Assembly (NCBI GenBank): GCA_041609895.1
Contig: JBFIPX010000014.1
Span: 1-33,177, forward strand
Direction of reading: 5' to 3'
DNA length: 33,177 nucleotides
Source: JAHHLP01 sp041609895
GTDB lineage: Bacteria; Bacteroidota; Rhodothermia; Rhodothermales; JABDKH01
The notes under the pieces are model-generated. The model saw only the letters and a list, made by a program, of their open reading frames with translations, was not told the origin of the DNA and made no database searches. Below, piece after piece: positions 9,258-16,076 of this stretch (its first letter is position 1; each line of letters begins with the position of its first letter). The position numbers were made by a program, and so were the translations under genes.

Positions 9258-9870
9258 AGGTCTTTCCGTCCCGCAGCTCGTAGATGCGATCAAATCGGTC
9301 CCGGTCATACACGAAGTGCGTAATGAGAAGCACGGACGCACTTGCATCGCATAGATGTCGAATAGTGTCCCAGAACGTCAAGTACATTTTCCAGTCAAAT
9401 CCCTCATAAGGTTCATCGAGTAGCAGCAGATCTGGCCTATGCAGGATTGATGTCAAGAACAAGACCTTTTGCCTGGATCCTCCGCTCAGCGCCCCAATGG
9501 AGCGGTCCAAGTACTTCTCCAGGCGAAACCGCGACACCAAGTCTCTAAGAAAACCGGGATCGAGTGACCCGTGTTGTGCATAGATCGTTTCGGCAAGTTT
9601 TAAATGCTCACGGACTGTATACGCATGATTAAGAATGTTTTCTTGGGGACAATATCCAATTCTGCCCTCGATATCGGTCGATCCTCCAGACGGCTTCGTA
9701 AATCCGAGCACACATCGAATTAACGTTGTCTTTCCAGATCCATTTTCGCCTACAAGCCCGACCAGCTCGCCGGGAAACACCTTCAGGTCGCAGCCTTTGA
9801 GTACCTCGATCTTACCATAGGCCTTTTGCAGCCCTCGGCATTCCAGTACGGGATCTCCGGTCATGACCAT
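9241..9870 (-). CDS. ABC transporter ATP-binding protein
   Basis: A 209-residue ATPase of the ABC-2 exporter class. Walker A GENGSGKT (41-48), Q-loop Q76, signature LSGGSRQK (128-135), Walker B LLLLDEP (148-154) and switch histidine in LLITHF are all present, so it should hydrolyse ATP. The start at 9870 has GGAGAG eight bases upstream; an internal ATG at 9864 forms an ATGA overlap with the stop of the CrtC-like gene and is a possible alternative. Overlap on both sides (10 nt upstream, 17 nt downstream) shows translational coupling within the operon. Partner: the permease that follows. Confidence 0.93.
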   Translation of the reverse strand: MVMTGDPVLECRGLQKAYGKIEVLKGCDLKVFPGELVGLVGENGSGKTTLIRCVLGFTKPSGGSTDIEGRIGYCPQENILNHAYTVREHLKLAETIYAQHGSLDPGFLRDLVSRFRLEKYLDRSIGALSGGSRQKVLFLTSILHRPDLLLLDEPYEGFDWKMYLTFWDTIRHLCDASASVLLITHFVYDRDRFDRIYELRDGKTYVEEV

Positions 9871-10709
9871 CGAACTCTCTCCATTGGCCCCTTATAAGCG
9901 ATACCATCCAACTCAGCCTCGACAAAGTACTTCTCCTCGTAGCCGTGGGAGCCAAGCCATTCGAGTAGTCGACTTGGGACCAGGTGGGACGTTCGCCGAC
10001 TCGAAAGAATGCGGCCCTGGTAGAGAACGTCCGTGACGATACACTCCCAAGTCGCGCTGTCCAATGTCCACACAAATCGCTTCCCACCAACCTCTCGTGA
10101 TGACTCCACCTGTAATCCGCCGGTCCGGTAAATTCTGTCCCGTCTGTCAACCCAAAACGTGTTTCCATCCGGAGCTTCTAACCTGAAGAAGATGACCCAG
10201 TCGGCTTCTGAGAAGAGGCGTCCCCAAACGATAGACTTGAAGGGAATCCTCCATAGTGGAAATGCCAGTCGGACATAATCAGCGTAGCCTTTGCCACTGA
10301 TCGTTCTTTGCTGTCCGTCGGTAATAGTGAGTTTTACATCCGAGCAGCAACTCCAGATGCTCCAATCACACCATCCCCGCTCGGTGCGGTATAGCGGCCG
10401 GACGGGACCTAGGGGCGCGCCACGGCTGAGATTCCAGCTCCCTTGAAATGCCTTGTTTCCATCCGAATAGACAAACTTAATCCGATTATCAACCATTCTG
10501 AGATCGGCAGCGCCGCACGACACATGCCGAAGTGACCGGTCTACACCAAAGCCGCCGCTCGAGAGATCAGTTTGTCCGTCGCCCCACCTGTGATGTACCT
10601 CAGCGAGGTATATCGAGTACCTCCCGATATCCAACGTAACGACGTAATAGTAACCGAACTCAGATTCACTCTGGCAGTCCAGGTACCACTTAGACAATAG
10701 AAGAGGCAT
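9861..10709 (-). CDS. CrtC/AttH-like lipocalin-fold enzyme (hydroxyneurosporene synthase-like)
   Basis: A 282-residue protein resembling the carotenoid 1,2-hydratase (CrtC)/AttH superfamily. Seen: N-terminal KWYLDCQSESEFGYYYVV, matching the (E)WWYFD...DG start of that family; YLAEVHHRW; a central GKGYADYV (139-146) followed by a WGR (162-164); and a final AELDGIAYKGP strand. No signal peptide is evident. Family members hydrate or otherwise act on carbon-carbon double bonds of isoprenoids (CrtC), or are cyclase/tailoring enzymes in natural product loci (AttH-type). It follows a squalene/phytoene-synthase-like gene with a 20-nt overlap, so its substrate is likely that enzyme's product. No carotenoid desaturase is nearby. 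RBS weak; start fixed by the family N-terminus. Confidence 0.72.
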   Translation of the reverse strand: MPLLLSKWYLDCQSESEFGYYYVVTLDIGRYSIYLAEVHHRWGDGQTDLSSGGFGVDRSLRHVSCGAADLRMVDNRIKFVYSDGNKAFQGSWNLSRGAPLGPVRPLYRTERGWCDWSIWSCCSDVKLTITDGQQRTISGKGYADYVRLAFPLWRIPFKSIVWGRLFSEADWVIFFRLEAPDGNTFWVDRRDRIYRTGGLQVESSREVGGKRFVWTLDSATWECIVTDVLYQGRILSSRRTSHLVPSRLLEWLGSHGYEEKYFVEAELDGIAYKGPMERVRWS

Positions 10710-11694
10710 GCGCTGATCTAGTAGTGTCGCTTGGTACAGCGGCGTTCTCGTCGACTATTGAATACATTCTTTTCACCTTGCCGGGCAGACTCTTCAGGCC
10801 CCAGTATAGTGGGAAGACCGTAGCGCGAAACTTGAAATCACGATGATTCCGAAGTATGCATCGAAGCTCCACGATCCCACATTCGCCTTGCTCCAACTCG
10901 CGGCGTATCCACTCACGGTACGCGGCAGTAGCCCACAACTCCTTGTGTCGCGTCGACCCAGCACCTTGCAGACGCGAGAGTGCGACTACTTTGTCGGGGA
11001 CATTGATGATGCCTCGATCAAGGTCCTGGGGTAGATCTCTAAGTGTGTAAAGGCATCCCTGTACTCGCGCCGCTGCCCTAACGTCTTCGTCCGAGAATCG
11101 TGCTCCTGCAACATGGAGGGCGACGGTCAGAGCGTTGCAGAAGGTGCGGTTGTGGTGGCCGCGCAGTTCGGCTTGCGTCAAGATGGCCTTCGATCTCGCC
11201 CGGTCATAGTCAAATACCATGGCGCCGACGAGTTTGGTCAACGCGTCGGTTGATTGCTTGGCGGTGTCAGGATCTGCTCTTAGTGCTTCTAGAACGTACA
11301 GTCCAAGACGGGATAGGGTTGAGTCTCTAACGCTGCCACTCCCTGCAGAATAGAACAGAGATGTAACCAGCTCGCGAGGACAGCCGGACGAGACTTCGTC
11401 TCCATCCAGCAAGTCATCTGCATAGCGGGCGAAGCAGTACGCGGCACGCAGAAAATGGCATCGTACTGGAGCAACGACGCTCAGCGCATACATCGGCAGA
11501 ATCACCGCAACATAGCGGGGGTTCCGCCGCAACAAGTTCCAGAAAATTCTGGCACACAACGATTCTATCCTTAGTGGTCCTACCACGATAGTGCCTCCAA
11601 GCCAGACACCGATTCTGAACCACCCAGCATGATGCCATTTGGGCATACCGCCGACCAACAGGGCTCCGACCGGATGTTGCCATACAAGATGCAC
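10690..11694 (-). CDS. Squalene/phytoene synthase-family protein
   Basis: A 334-residue protein with the trans-isoprenyl-diphosphate head-to-head synthase fold. First Asp motif ARYADDLLD (D93, D94, D97) and second motif LRDLPQD followed by LDRGIINVP (D220, D224) match the two DxxxD sites that bind diphosphate through Mg2+; the usual GR of the GRxYxP segment is GI. Between them, the region around HHNRTFCNAL is divergent from ordinary phytoene or HpnC/HpnD synthases. First gene of the minus-strand operon, overlapping the CrtC-like gene by 20 nt. The frame opens with GTG 11694; ATG 11646 is an equally plausible start, as family homology begins only around residue 45. Role: condensation or rearrangement of prenyl diphosphates. 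Exact chain length and product unknown. Confidence 0.8.
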   Translation of the reverse strand: MHLVWQHPVGALLVGGMPKWHHAGWFRIGVWLGGTIVVGPLRIESLCARIFWNLLRRNPRYVAVILPMYALSVVAPVRCHFLRAAYCFARYADDLLDGDEVSSGCPRELVTSLFYSAGSGSVRDSTLSRLGLYVLEALRADPDTAKQSTDALTKLVGAMVFDYDRARSKAILTQAELRGHHNRTFCNALTVALHVAGARFSDEDVRAAARVQGCLYTLRDLPQDLDRGIINVPDKVVALSRLQGAGSTRHKELWATAAYREWIRRELEQGECGIVELRCILRNHRDFKFRATVFPLYWGLKSLPGKVKRMYSIVDENAAVPSDTTRSAHASSIV

Positions 11695-11817
11695 AATCAG
11701 TCGTTATTTTGGTACCAGCAAATTGACGGGGAATCCCGGTATTTCATGACTTAACTGAGCTGGGGATGCGGCCTCGACATAAGTATGAGACCGTATTCGC
11801 GGGAAGTGCATCGCAAC
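11695..11817. promoter_or_regulatory. Divergent spacer between the terpenoid-like operon and the ACT-domain gene
   Basis: This short region must carry the leftward promoter of the six-gene operon and the rightward promoter of the ACT-domain gene. On the minus strand TCAATTTG is one mismatch from the Bacteroidota -7 element TAnnTTTG, but I see no convincing -33 element. A small CGGG/CCCG inverted repeat lies in the middle. Nothing more can be supported. Confidence 0.3.
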
Positions 11818-12204
11818 ATGCGACTAATGCTGCTAGACGACACCTACGCCATGTGTCGATTGGATCCCGACGCCGAAATACCTGATTGGGCATGCGGGTC
11901 TTTCTCAGCCGTCGTTCGCACAACGGATGAGTTGTCGCTCATCTGCCTTCAGGCGCAGGTCCCCATGGAAACCACGGCGGAACGCGAGTTGCGCTGCATA
12001 AGGGTTGTGGGCACGATCGACCCCGGTCTCACAGGCGTAATCTCTTCACTTTCGACGACTCTGGCTAACAAAGGCGTCAGCCTCTTCGTTGTGTCAACCT
12101 ATGACACCGACTACCTGTTCGTTAAGGACACCGAACTGGACACCGCCTTGACTGCTTGGGCTTCTGAGGACGGACACCACATCGTTGTCAGTTCCGACCA
12201 GTGA
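11818..12204 (+). CDS. ACT-domain protein (CASTOR/ACT_7-like small amino-acid sensor family)
   Basis: A 128-residue cytoplasmic protein. The opening MRLMLLDDTYAMCRLDPDA, the central FSAVVRTTDELSLIC and the C-terminal block GTIDPGLTGVISSL...VSLFVVSTYDTDYLFVK match bacterial two-ACT-module proteins related to the CASTOR fold. Such proteins are small-ligand (amino acid) binders. I prefer ATG 11818, which has GGGAAG upstream and the family's usual N-terminus; the frame also allows ATG 11785. It is divergent from the terpenoid-like operon and alone on its strand here. Whether it senses an amino acid for the neighbouring decarboxylases is inference. Confidence 0.85.
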   Translation: MRLMLLDDTYAMCRLDPDAEIPDWACGSFSAVVRTTDELSLICLQAQVPMETTAERELRCIRVVGTIDPGLTGVISSLSTTLANKGVSLFVVSTYDTDYLFVKDTELDTALTAWASEDGHHIVVSSDQ

Positions 12205-12476
12205 GCCAGGATCGTTGAAGCAACTACTGTAAGTCGTCGATCAGTCTTACGTATGGCGGTGATCGGACCTCGAGGGTTGTTTTGGTCGCAAAAAACAAAT
12301 CTCGCGTTGAAACGGCAAGGTCTCAGGGGGTGGCGGGAATCAATGCTACGTCAAGGAAGCGAAAGCTGTACAGACCACGCTCATTGCTTGGGCATCTCGA
12401 GGTCGTACAGGCCATCATGAAGCAGTTAAGATCCTGTGGCTAGACGATCATTGTCACATGGCGGCTGCGTAAAAGT
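12205..12476. other. Gene-free stretch after the ACT gene
   Basis: No convincing gene. GTAAG/CTTAC (12231-12252) forms a short inverted repeat downstream of the ACT stop, without a T run. From about 12340 to 12470 another frame reads a fragment ending in KILWLDDHCHMAAA and a stop, possibly the 5' remains of the small ORF that follows. Confidence 0.4.
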
Positions 12477-12665
12477 ATGCCAAACCCTGTAGGCACGAAA
12501 GCCGTCTGCCTTTGGGACACAGATGACATTGAAGCTATAAAGCGAATTATCGAGGACGCCGTCGGCGCAGTCAGCAACGGCACCTATTTCGTTGAGAAGA
12601 CGGAGCATGCGGTGGGTCAGCCCGAACTTCGTGCAGGCCTGGCAGGTGTCTTGGTCTTCACTTGA
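12477..12665 (+). pseudogene. Short ORF, probable remnant of a ~100-residue small conserved protein
   Basis: A 62-residue frame. Its middle, VCLWDTDDIEAIKRIIEDAVG followed by a TYFVEKTEHAVG segment, resembles the C-terminal half of small ferredoxin-like-fold proteins of the DUF4242/nickel-binding-protein kind, in which a C-x-(W/F)-E-x-x-(D/S)-x-E-A-(I/V) strand-helix is followed by a YFEVD-xx-A-GLP tail. The first half of such a protein is missing: in frame there is a TAG at 12441, and a different frame just upstream ends at TAA 12470. No RBS is seen before ATG 12477. I read it as a frameshifted or truncated gene; it could also be a genuine short protein. The family assignment is from memory of motif shape only. 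Confidence 0.35.
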
Positions 12666-12703
12666 ACGAGGAGGGTGACCATCGATCGCCCGTCTTCTCA
12701 TTT

Positions 12704-13414
12704 TCATCGGGTACCACTCGCGCCCCGACGAACAAAACAGAACTCCTCATTAGAAGGCGAGACGGAAAACAGGGCATATCCCGCTTGCCGAAGAAGTTCG
12801 ATGGCAGTACTCGTTTCGTCGACGTCGACCTCCGGGAAGCGGTGGTGAAATTCGACCAGGACCTGATCGGGCCGTATTGGTCCGTCCAACAAGTCGCGAA
12901 TGACCTCGTACTCTGCTCCCTCAATGTCCATCTTGAGCACGTCAATGCGGGCATGACCGAGTTCCGCCATAATGGTGGCGAGACGCTTTACGTCGACTGT
13001 GATCGCCGCTTCCCGCGTCGAGGCTCTTTCGAGCATGGTGTGTGACACATGGTCAGGATTCTCCGGTGGGCTGAAGGTGGCTAAACCATCATACGACGCA
13101 ACGCCGTACTCATGAAGGATAAAGGCGGCCGGCATGTCCTGCCGCTTGACCCATTGGATAGATCTTGGTGTTGGGTCAAAGGCGTGCACAGTCATGCCAA
13201 ATCTATCGATGAGAGCGAGATCGAACGACACGTCTTCACCCACGCCGAACGAGTAGACGATTGAGTTGTTATCGAGTGATTCGGTGGCGACATCCCAACC
13301 TGCATACTCCGACCCGAAACGCATACACTGGCACTGGACATCCCTGGTAACAAAGACCTCGCGTCCCATGATCGCACGAACAAATGCTGCTGCTCGTTTC
13401 AGAGTTGATTTCAA
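12704..13414 (-). CDS. FkbM-family SAM-dependent methyltransferase
   Basis: A 236-residue soluble enzyme. Seen: motif I SFGVGEDVSFD (55-65), an acidic strand end HAFDPTP (77-83), DVKRL, then KMDIEGAE (161-168), the FkbM hallmark, and EFHHRF. FkbM-type enzymes O-methylate sugars, polyketides and other small molecules. It lies 34 nt downstream of the group II decarboxylase on the same strand, so the two probably form a two-gene operon. Substrate unknown; methylation of the decarboxylation product, or of a cell-surface glycan, are both possible. Length and motifs are complete. Confidence 0.9.
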   Translation of the reverse strand: MKSTLKRAAAFVRAIMGREVFVTRDVQCQCMRFGSEYAGWDVATESLDNNSIVYSFGVGEDVSFDLALIDRFGMTVHAFDPTPRSIQWVKRQDMPAAFILHEYGVASYDGLATFSPPENPDHVSHTMLERASTREAAITVDVKRLATIMAELGHARIDVLKMDIEGAEYEVIRDLLDGPIRPDQVLVEFHHRFPEVDVDETSTAIELLRQAGYALFSVSPSNEEFCFVRRGASGTR

Positions 13415-13448
13415 GTCAGGTCGCGCCTAAGTGATGCTGTGAGTAACG

Positions 13449-14876
13449 TCAAACGTCTACAAGTGAAGAGACAAGATCGTCGATGAGCATTTCAACGTGG
13501 TCTCTATGCGTTCTATATGCTACGATCGCCACACGGATTACAAATAGCCCCCGGAGCATTGTGCCGGTTAGATGAACCCGGTTCTTCTGGTTGATGAGAT
13601 TCAGTAGTCGACGTGTCCTTCGATTGCGATCTTCAATACTGCCGTCAGCATTTCGAACCGTAAAAGCGAAGATCGACAGTGTGGGCGGTTTCATCACTTC
13701 GACCGCCTCAATCTTCGAGATCTGTTCGTACGCCCATCTCGCGAGATCCAGTTTCTCGTCGAGGTACTCTCTGAACACACCGACGCCACACAATTTCATC
13801 GGCAGCCACACTCGAAGTCCCCTGAACGGCCTCGTCAGTTCGGGGGATAGCTCGCAGAAATCCCATACGTCGCCATGCGTGTCATGCAGTACAGGCAGAT
13901 AGTCGGCGGATGACGCATGAGCTTCCGCAAGGAGCGAGCCATCCCTAACGAGTAGGGATCCGGTTCCATAGGGGAGAAAGAGTGTCTTGTGCGGATCCAC
14001 TACTACGGAATCGGCGGTTTCCATGCCTCGCAGAATGTCTTTCCCTCGATCGGTGAGACGGAACAGCCCGCCGTAGGCCCCATCCACATGGAACCAGAGA
14101 CCCTCTTTGCGCGCGAGCTCGCCAAGCTCCTCCAGGGGGTCAACCGCACCCGTGTTGACCGTGCCGGCACTGGCGACGATCATGAACGGACGAAGGTGCC
14201 GCTTCCGATCTTCGTTGACGGCACCTTCAACGATACTCGGCTGGAGACGTGAGGCCCCGTCTGAAGGTAGTATACGAAGGTTGGCGCGCGGGAATCCCGC
14301 TAGAACCGCCGCCTTGGTGACGCAGTGATGAACCTGGTCTGACGAGTAGATGACACCGTCGAGGAACTGTTCTCCAAGCAACGCATGACGTGCTGTCGTA
14401 ATCGCGCTCTGCGTAGCCATAGACCCGCCCGAAGTAAGGAAGCCTCGCGCGTGAGACGAATAGCCTACAATCTCGCAAAGCCATCGAACGACATTTGCCT
14501 CGACTTGATTGAGAAAGGGTGAGACGTTTCCGACGGCGACGTATTGATTGATAGAGTTCGCAATCAGGTCGGCGAGGGCTGAATGAAAAAGACCGCCGCC
14601 GGGCACGTAACCCATGAAGCCAGGGGAGTTGGGTTTCAGTCCAACCGCGGCCGCCTCATGGAACAGGAACTCCAGCGCAGACTCGAGTGACGACTGCTGT
14701 TCCGGCATTTGTTCGATTAGTTTCAAGGGTTCGCCCTGCTCGCCGGGAGCCACATACACTGGACTTTCAGGCAAACCTTCAATCAGGCCTGTAATCTTTT
14801 CCATGGCTGCCGAAACCATCCGATTCATTTCCGCCGATGTCGGCTCAAGACCTGACACTTTCATCTTCATAGGCAT
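13449..14876 (-). CDS. Group II PLP-dependent decarboxylase (aromatic L-amino acid decarboxylase family)
   Basis: A 475-residue fold-I decarboxylase. Seen: PGFMGYVPGG near residue 85, a TSGGSMA PLP-phosphate site, HVDGAYGG (Asp binding the PLP ring nitrogen) and the Schiff-base lysine in DPHKTLFLPYGTG (K297). The C-terminal small domain is complete. This family decarboxylates aromatic amino acids (DOPA, tryptophan, tyrosine), and some members act on glutamate, diaminobutyrate or cysteine sulfinate. Substrate specificity cannot be read here. The start ATG 14876 follows a GGGG stretch; a downstream Met is possible. It leads a likely operon with the FkbM methyltransferase. It is the second PLP decarboxylase in this part of the window and is unrelated in fold to the one at 5639. 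Confidence 0.92.
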   Translation of the reverse strand: MPMKMKVSGLEPTSAEMNRMVSAAMEKITGLIEGLPESPVYVAPGEQGEPLKLIEQMPEQQSSLESALEFLFHEAAAVGLKPNSPGFMGYVPGGGLFHSALADLIANSINQYVAVGNVSPFLNQVEANVVRWLCEIVGYSSHARGFLTSGGSMATQSAITTARHALLGEQFLDGVIYSSDQVHHCVTKAAVLAGFPRANLRILPSDGASRLQPSIVEGAVNEDRKRHLRPFMIVASAGTVNTGAVDPLEELGELARKEGLWFHVDGAYGGLFRLTDRGKDILRGMETADSVVVDPHKTLFLPYGTGSLLVRDGSLLAEAHASSADYLPVLHDTHGDVWDFCELSPELTRPFRGLRVWLPMKLCGVGVFREYLDEKLDLARWAYEQISKIEAVEVMKPPTLSIFAFTVRNADGSIEDRNRRTRRLLNLINQKNRVHLTGTMLRGLFVIRVAIVAYRTHRDHVEMLIDDLVSSLVDV

Positions 14877-14996
14877 ACTCGTGTGCCCCGTTGGAACAGT
14901 AATTTGGTCAGTCGCTGGCGGTCAAATTTAAAGAAGACGTTTTTCCGGCCGTGGTTCTCGGGAAACCCACGTCACGCCCATGCTCGCGGAAACGAA

Positions 14997-15024
14997 TTCA
15001 GGGGGCGCCGAAGCACCCCCTGAA
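14997..15024 (-). terminator. Hairpin downstream of the cupin gene, possible terminator
   Basis: A perfect 9-bp inverted repeat TTCAGGGGG / CCCCCTGAA with a 10-nt loop, 62 nt past the cupin stop. Read leftward it is followed by ATTCGTTTCC, a weak T-rich stretch. It may end cupin transcription and shield the decarboxylase promoter. The remaining gap (14877-15086) shows nothing else. Confidence 0.45.
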
Positions 15025-15086
15025 GTACCATGATTTGTTCCGGCTCAGCGGCATGACGCCCATCCGCTTCAGTCCCGACAGCTGCG

Positions 15087-15476
15087 CTAATCCTCCTCAG
15101 CTTCGATTGCCTCCATCTCCATGTGACCCTTTACCTCAACCACGATCACCTCAGCCGCCTTGTCCAAAGTGTTCTTTGGCAAATGGGGTCCAGCCGGAGC
15201 CCAGATTACCTCTCCGGCCTCTTGACTTATTTCCATTGACTCGCCATTAGGGAACGTCATCGACCACGTACCTGGTGTCAGCGCGACCGCCACATGTCCC
15301 GGGTGCTCGTGCATGACAGATTCTTCGCCGGGACCGTAGGTGATTCGAAGAACTCTTACGTGGTCGTTCTCGAAGACCACGGCATAGTGATCCGAGTCGA
15401 CCACAGTCGGATCCTGTGCCGCGGCGGTCGTGACGCCAATAAGAAGCGCAGAAATGACGAGAAGCGATTTGTGCAT
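15087..15476 (-). CDS. Secreted (periplasmic) cupin-domain protein
   Basis: A 129-residue protein with an N-terminal signal peptide (MHKSLLVISALLIG..., cut likely after TAAAQ). The mature part is a single small cupin barrel: the VLRITYGPGEESVMHEHPGHVAVAL segment gives the metal-binding HxH region and the later PAGPHLPKN gives the second cupin motif histidine. The C-terminus is acidic. The longer frame starts with TTG 15491; ATG 15476 has a strong TTGGAGG RBS 7-8 bases upstream and begins exactly at the signal peptide, so I use that. Function of single-domain periplasmic cupins varies; no substrate can be assigned. It appears monocistronic. Confidence 0.88.
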   Translation of the reverse strand: MHKSLLVISALLIGVTTAAAQDPTVVDSDHYAVVFENDHVRVLRITYGPGEESVMHEHPGHVAVALTPGTWSMTFPNGESMEISQEAGEVIWAPAGPHLPKNTLDKAAEVIVVEVKGHMEMEAIEAEED

Positions 15477-15574
15477 CTTGCGTGCCTCCAATTCAGATTT
15501 GTCAAATGAACTTCAACAGTAAGCATCTTCCAGTAAGTTGCCAACTGCGATGCGCCAGAATGAAATCCGGTACA

Positions 15575-15958
15575 TTATTCTGCGCCGCCCGAGTTCGCAA
15601 AGAGACTTATGATCTCTTCGGGGATGGGCTTTGGCCTTCCCGACTGGACGTCAACGAAAACCCAATCGGTCCAGGCCTTCGCTCGTATCTCGCCCTCTTT
15701 CGATAAGATCTCATATAACCGCTTCGATCGCACCCGGTGAGCATCCGAAATCCATGTCCGAACCTTGAGTTTCTCTCCCTCGAACGATGGTCGTAGATAC
15801 TCGATGTGGTGAGATCTCACGACCCAGGTTGCGCCGAGATCAACCGTCGCAGCCGTACAACCGACAACGTCCGAATGGGCCTTGGCCGCGTCCTGCATCC
15901 AGCGAATGTACTCGATGTTATTCACATGGCCGTTACCGTCCACCGCGGCGCGCAACAC
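15575..15958 (-). CDS. Acyl-CoA thioesterase, hotdog fold (4HBT type); 5' end uncertain
   Basis: A hotdog thioesterase: DGNGHVNNIEYIRWMQDAA near the N-terminus is the 4-hydroxybenzoyl-CoA thioesterase active-site stretch, followed by HHIEYLRPSFEGEKL and AWTDWVFVD strands. The annotated frame starts at GTG 15958, but the same frame upstream still reads family-like sequence (NTFEYNIAV, back to about 15982) before a stop at 16022-16024, with no standard start codon. An ATG at 16008 in another frame gives MTNDEEAIST and would join this sequence after a single frameshift around 15977. So the gene either starts at GTG and lacks its first beta strand, uses a rare start, or carries a frameshift or sequencing error. 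It would hydrolyse acyl-CoA; substrate unknown. Confidence 0.82.
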   Translation of the reverse strand: MLRAAVDGNGHVNNIEYIRWMQDAAKAHSDVVGCTAATVDLGATWVVRSHHIEYLRPSFEGEKLKVRTWISDAHRVRSKRLYEILSKEGEIRAKAWTDWVFVDVQSGRPKPIPEEIISLFANSGGAE

Positions 15959-16076
15959 CGCTATGTTGTATTCAAAGGTGTTGATATCGCTTCCTCGTCG
16001 TTCGTCATGTAATTCCGTGGACTACAGTATTCGGCGAACCCGGATTCCGACGGCGATGGGCTGGCTCCATGCACGC

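Noticed and set aside
9861..11694. Ordinary carotenoid biosynthesis locus
   Set aside because: No desaturase, cyclase or ketolase; the synthase is divergent and the other operon genes do not fit.
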